Below the pieces are notes generated by a model. That model was not told the origin of the DNA, ran no database searches, and saw nothing but the letters and a program-made list of their open reading frames with translations. DNA of 5,322 bases from an uncultured Georgenia sp. GTDB taxonomy: Bacteria; Actinomycetota; Actinomycetes; Actinomycetales; Actinomycetaceae. A program made the position numbers and the translations under genes. Below, one piece after another: positions 5,029 to 5,322 of the stretch (position 1 is the first letter of the stretch; each line of letters begins with the position of its first letter). Location: NCBI RefSeq assembly GCF_937958535.1, contig NZ_CALGNQ010000083.1, positions 1 to 5,322 of the forward strand, in the 5' to 3' direction.

Positions 5029-5086
5029 TTGTGCGGGCCCGGCTCACAGGTGAAGGCTGGTGCTCTCACCGAAGAAGGTGGTCCTC

Positions 5087-5322
5087 ATGGCGACCGTTGC
5101 CGCGGGACCCGGTCCCGCCTACCCCGTCCACGTCGCTGCTCGGCCGGTGCCGGACAACCCCTCACGTGCGTTGTGGCTGGTCAAGTGGATCCTCGTCATC
5201 CCGCACGCGGTGGTCCTCGCCCTGCTGTGGGCGGCGTTCGTCGTCCTCAGCGTGGTCGCCCTCGTGGCGATCGTGGTGACGGGCCGCTATCCGCGCGCGA
5301 TCTTCGACTTCAACGTCGGGGT
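5087..5322 (+). CDS. DUF4389 membrane protein, N-terminal part (cut by window end)
   Basis: An open frame from ATG 5087 runs to the window end (78 complete codons) with no stop. The protein reads MATVAAGPGPAYPVHVAARP..., then LWLVKWILVIPHAVVLALLW (about 29-48), a long hydrophobic segment to about residue 65, and TGRYPRAIFDFNVGV. The LVKW...IPH, TGRYPR and FDFNVGV blocks are the signature of DUF4389, a membrane family of unknown function frequent in actinobacteria. The complete protein would normally have further membrane helices beyond this window. The start is supported by GAAGAAGG (5071-5078), 8 nt before ATG. The 265-nt upstream gap suggests its own promoter rather than read-through from the beta-CASP gene. 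Confidence 0.88.
   Translation, partial: MATVAAGPGPAYPVHVAARPVPDNPSRALWLVKWILVIPHAVVLALLWAAFVVLSVVALVAIVVTGRYPRAIFDFNVG

Larger units (their letters stand above)
4822..5086. other. 265-nt intergenic region with inverted and direct repeats, no gene seen
   Basis: No convincing coding sequence lies between the beta-CASP stop and the DUF4389 start. The region opens with a GGTGGTG direct repeat (4824-4830, 4831-4837), of which GTGGTG can pair weakly with CACCAC at 4855-4860. It continues with a 15-bp tandem repeat, a long imperfect hairpin, a second hairpin overlapping the first, an 8-bp palindrome CCGATCGG (5001-5008) and a DosR-like site. Just before the SD of the next gene, GGTG (5059-5062) can pair with CACC (5067-5070). 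The length and structure suggest that the operon ends here and a new promoter drives the next gene. No clear -10/-35 pair was recognised. Confidence 0.6.

Noticed and set aside
4980..5279. A 99-codon + strand frame starting in the intergenic region
   Set aside because: It overlaps the DUF4389 gene in another frame and its translation becomes Ser/Arg/Trp-rich without motifs. The DUF4389 frame has clear family signatures and an SD.

Overview
The window is very GC-rich, with GC-heavy third codon positions, GTG/ATG starts, purine-rich Shine-Dalgarno (SD) sites and tightly packed genes all on the + strand. With the DUF1876, DUF1918 and DUF4389 families present, this points to a high-GC actinobacterium. 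I cannot name a genus. No rRNA, tRNA, CRISPR array or transposase is visible.

Layout. Positions 1-125 hold about four degenerate copies of a ~31-bp GC-rich repeat that probably continues upstream of the window. A strong hairpin follows at 135-156. Six co-directional genes then run from 212 to 4821, separated by only 17-57 nt and so probably one operon: (1) a membrane-anchored alpha/beta hydrolase; (2) a DUF1876 (Rv2632c-like) small protein; (3) a DUF1918 (Rv2302/Rv0569-like) small protein; (4) a zinc-dependent alcohol dehydrogenase of the AdhA-like family; (5) an unrecognised four-helix membrane protein; (6) a metallo-beta-lactamase/beta-CASP/RMMBL nuclease-type protein. A 265-nt gap with several inverted repeats and a 15-bp tandem repeat separates this block from (7), the 5' part of a DUF4389 membrane protein that runs off the window end.

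How the genes may work together (inference). DUF1918 proteins and neighbours of DUF1876 proteins belong to the hypoxia/dormancy (DosR-type) response of Mycobacterium tuberculosis. An alcohol dehydrogenase would suit redox balancing under low oxygen, and a beta-CASP enzyme would suit RNA turnover. The block therefore looks like a stress or dormancy accessory operon. Two imperfect palindromes (118-131 and 5015-5028) resemble DosR-type boxes, but only weakly.

The most distinctive sequence feature is an exact 24-bp tandem duplication (3398-3421 and 3423-3446) that copies the ribosome binding site and start codon of the beta-CASP gene. It creates an out-of-frame 10-codon mini-ORF that overlaps the true start.
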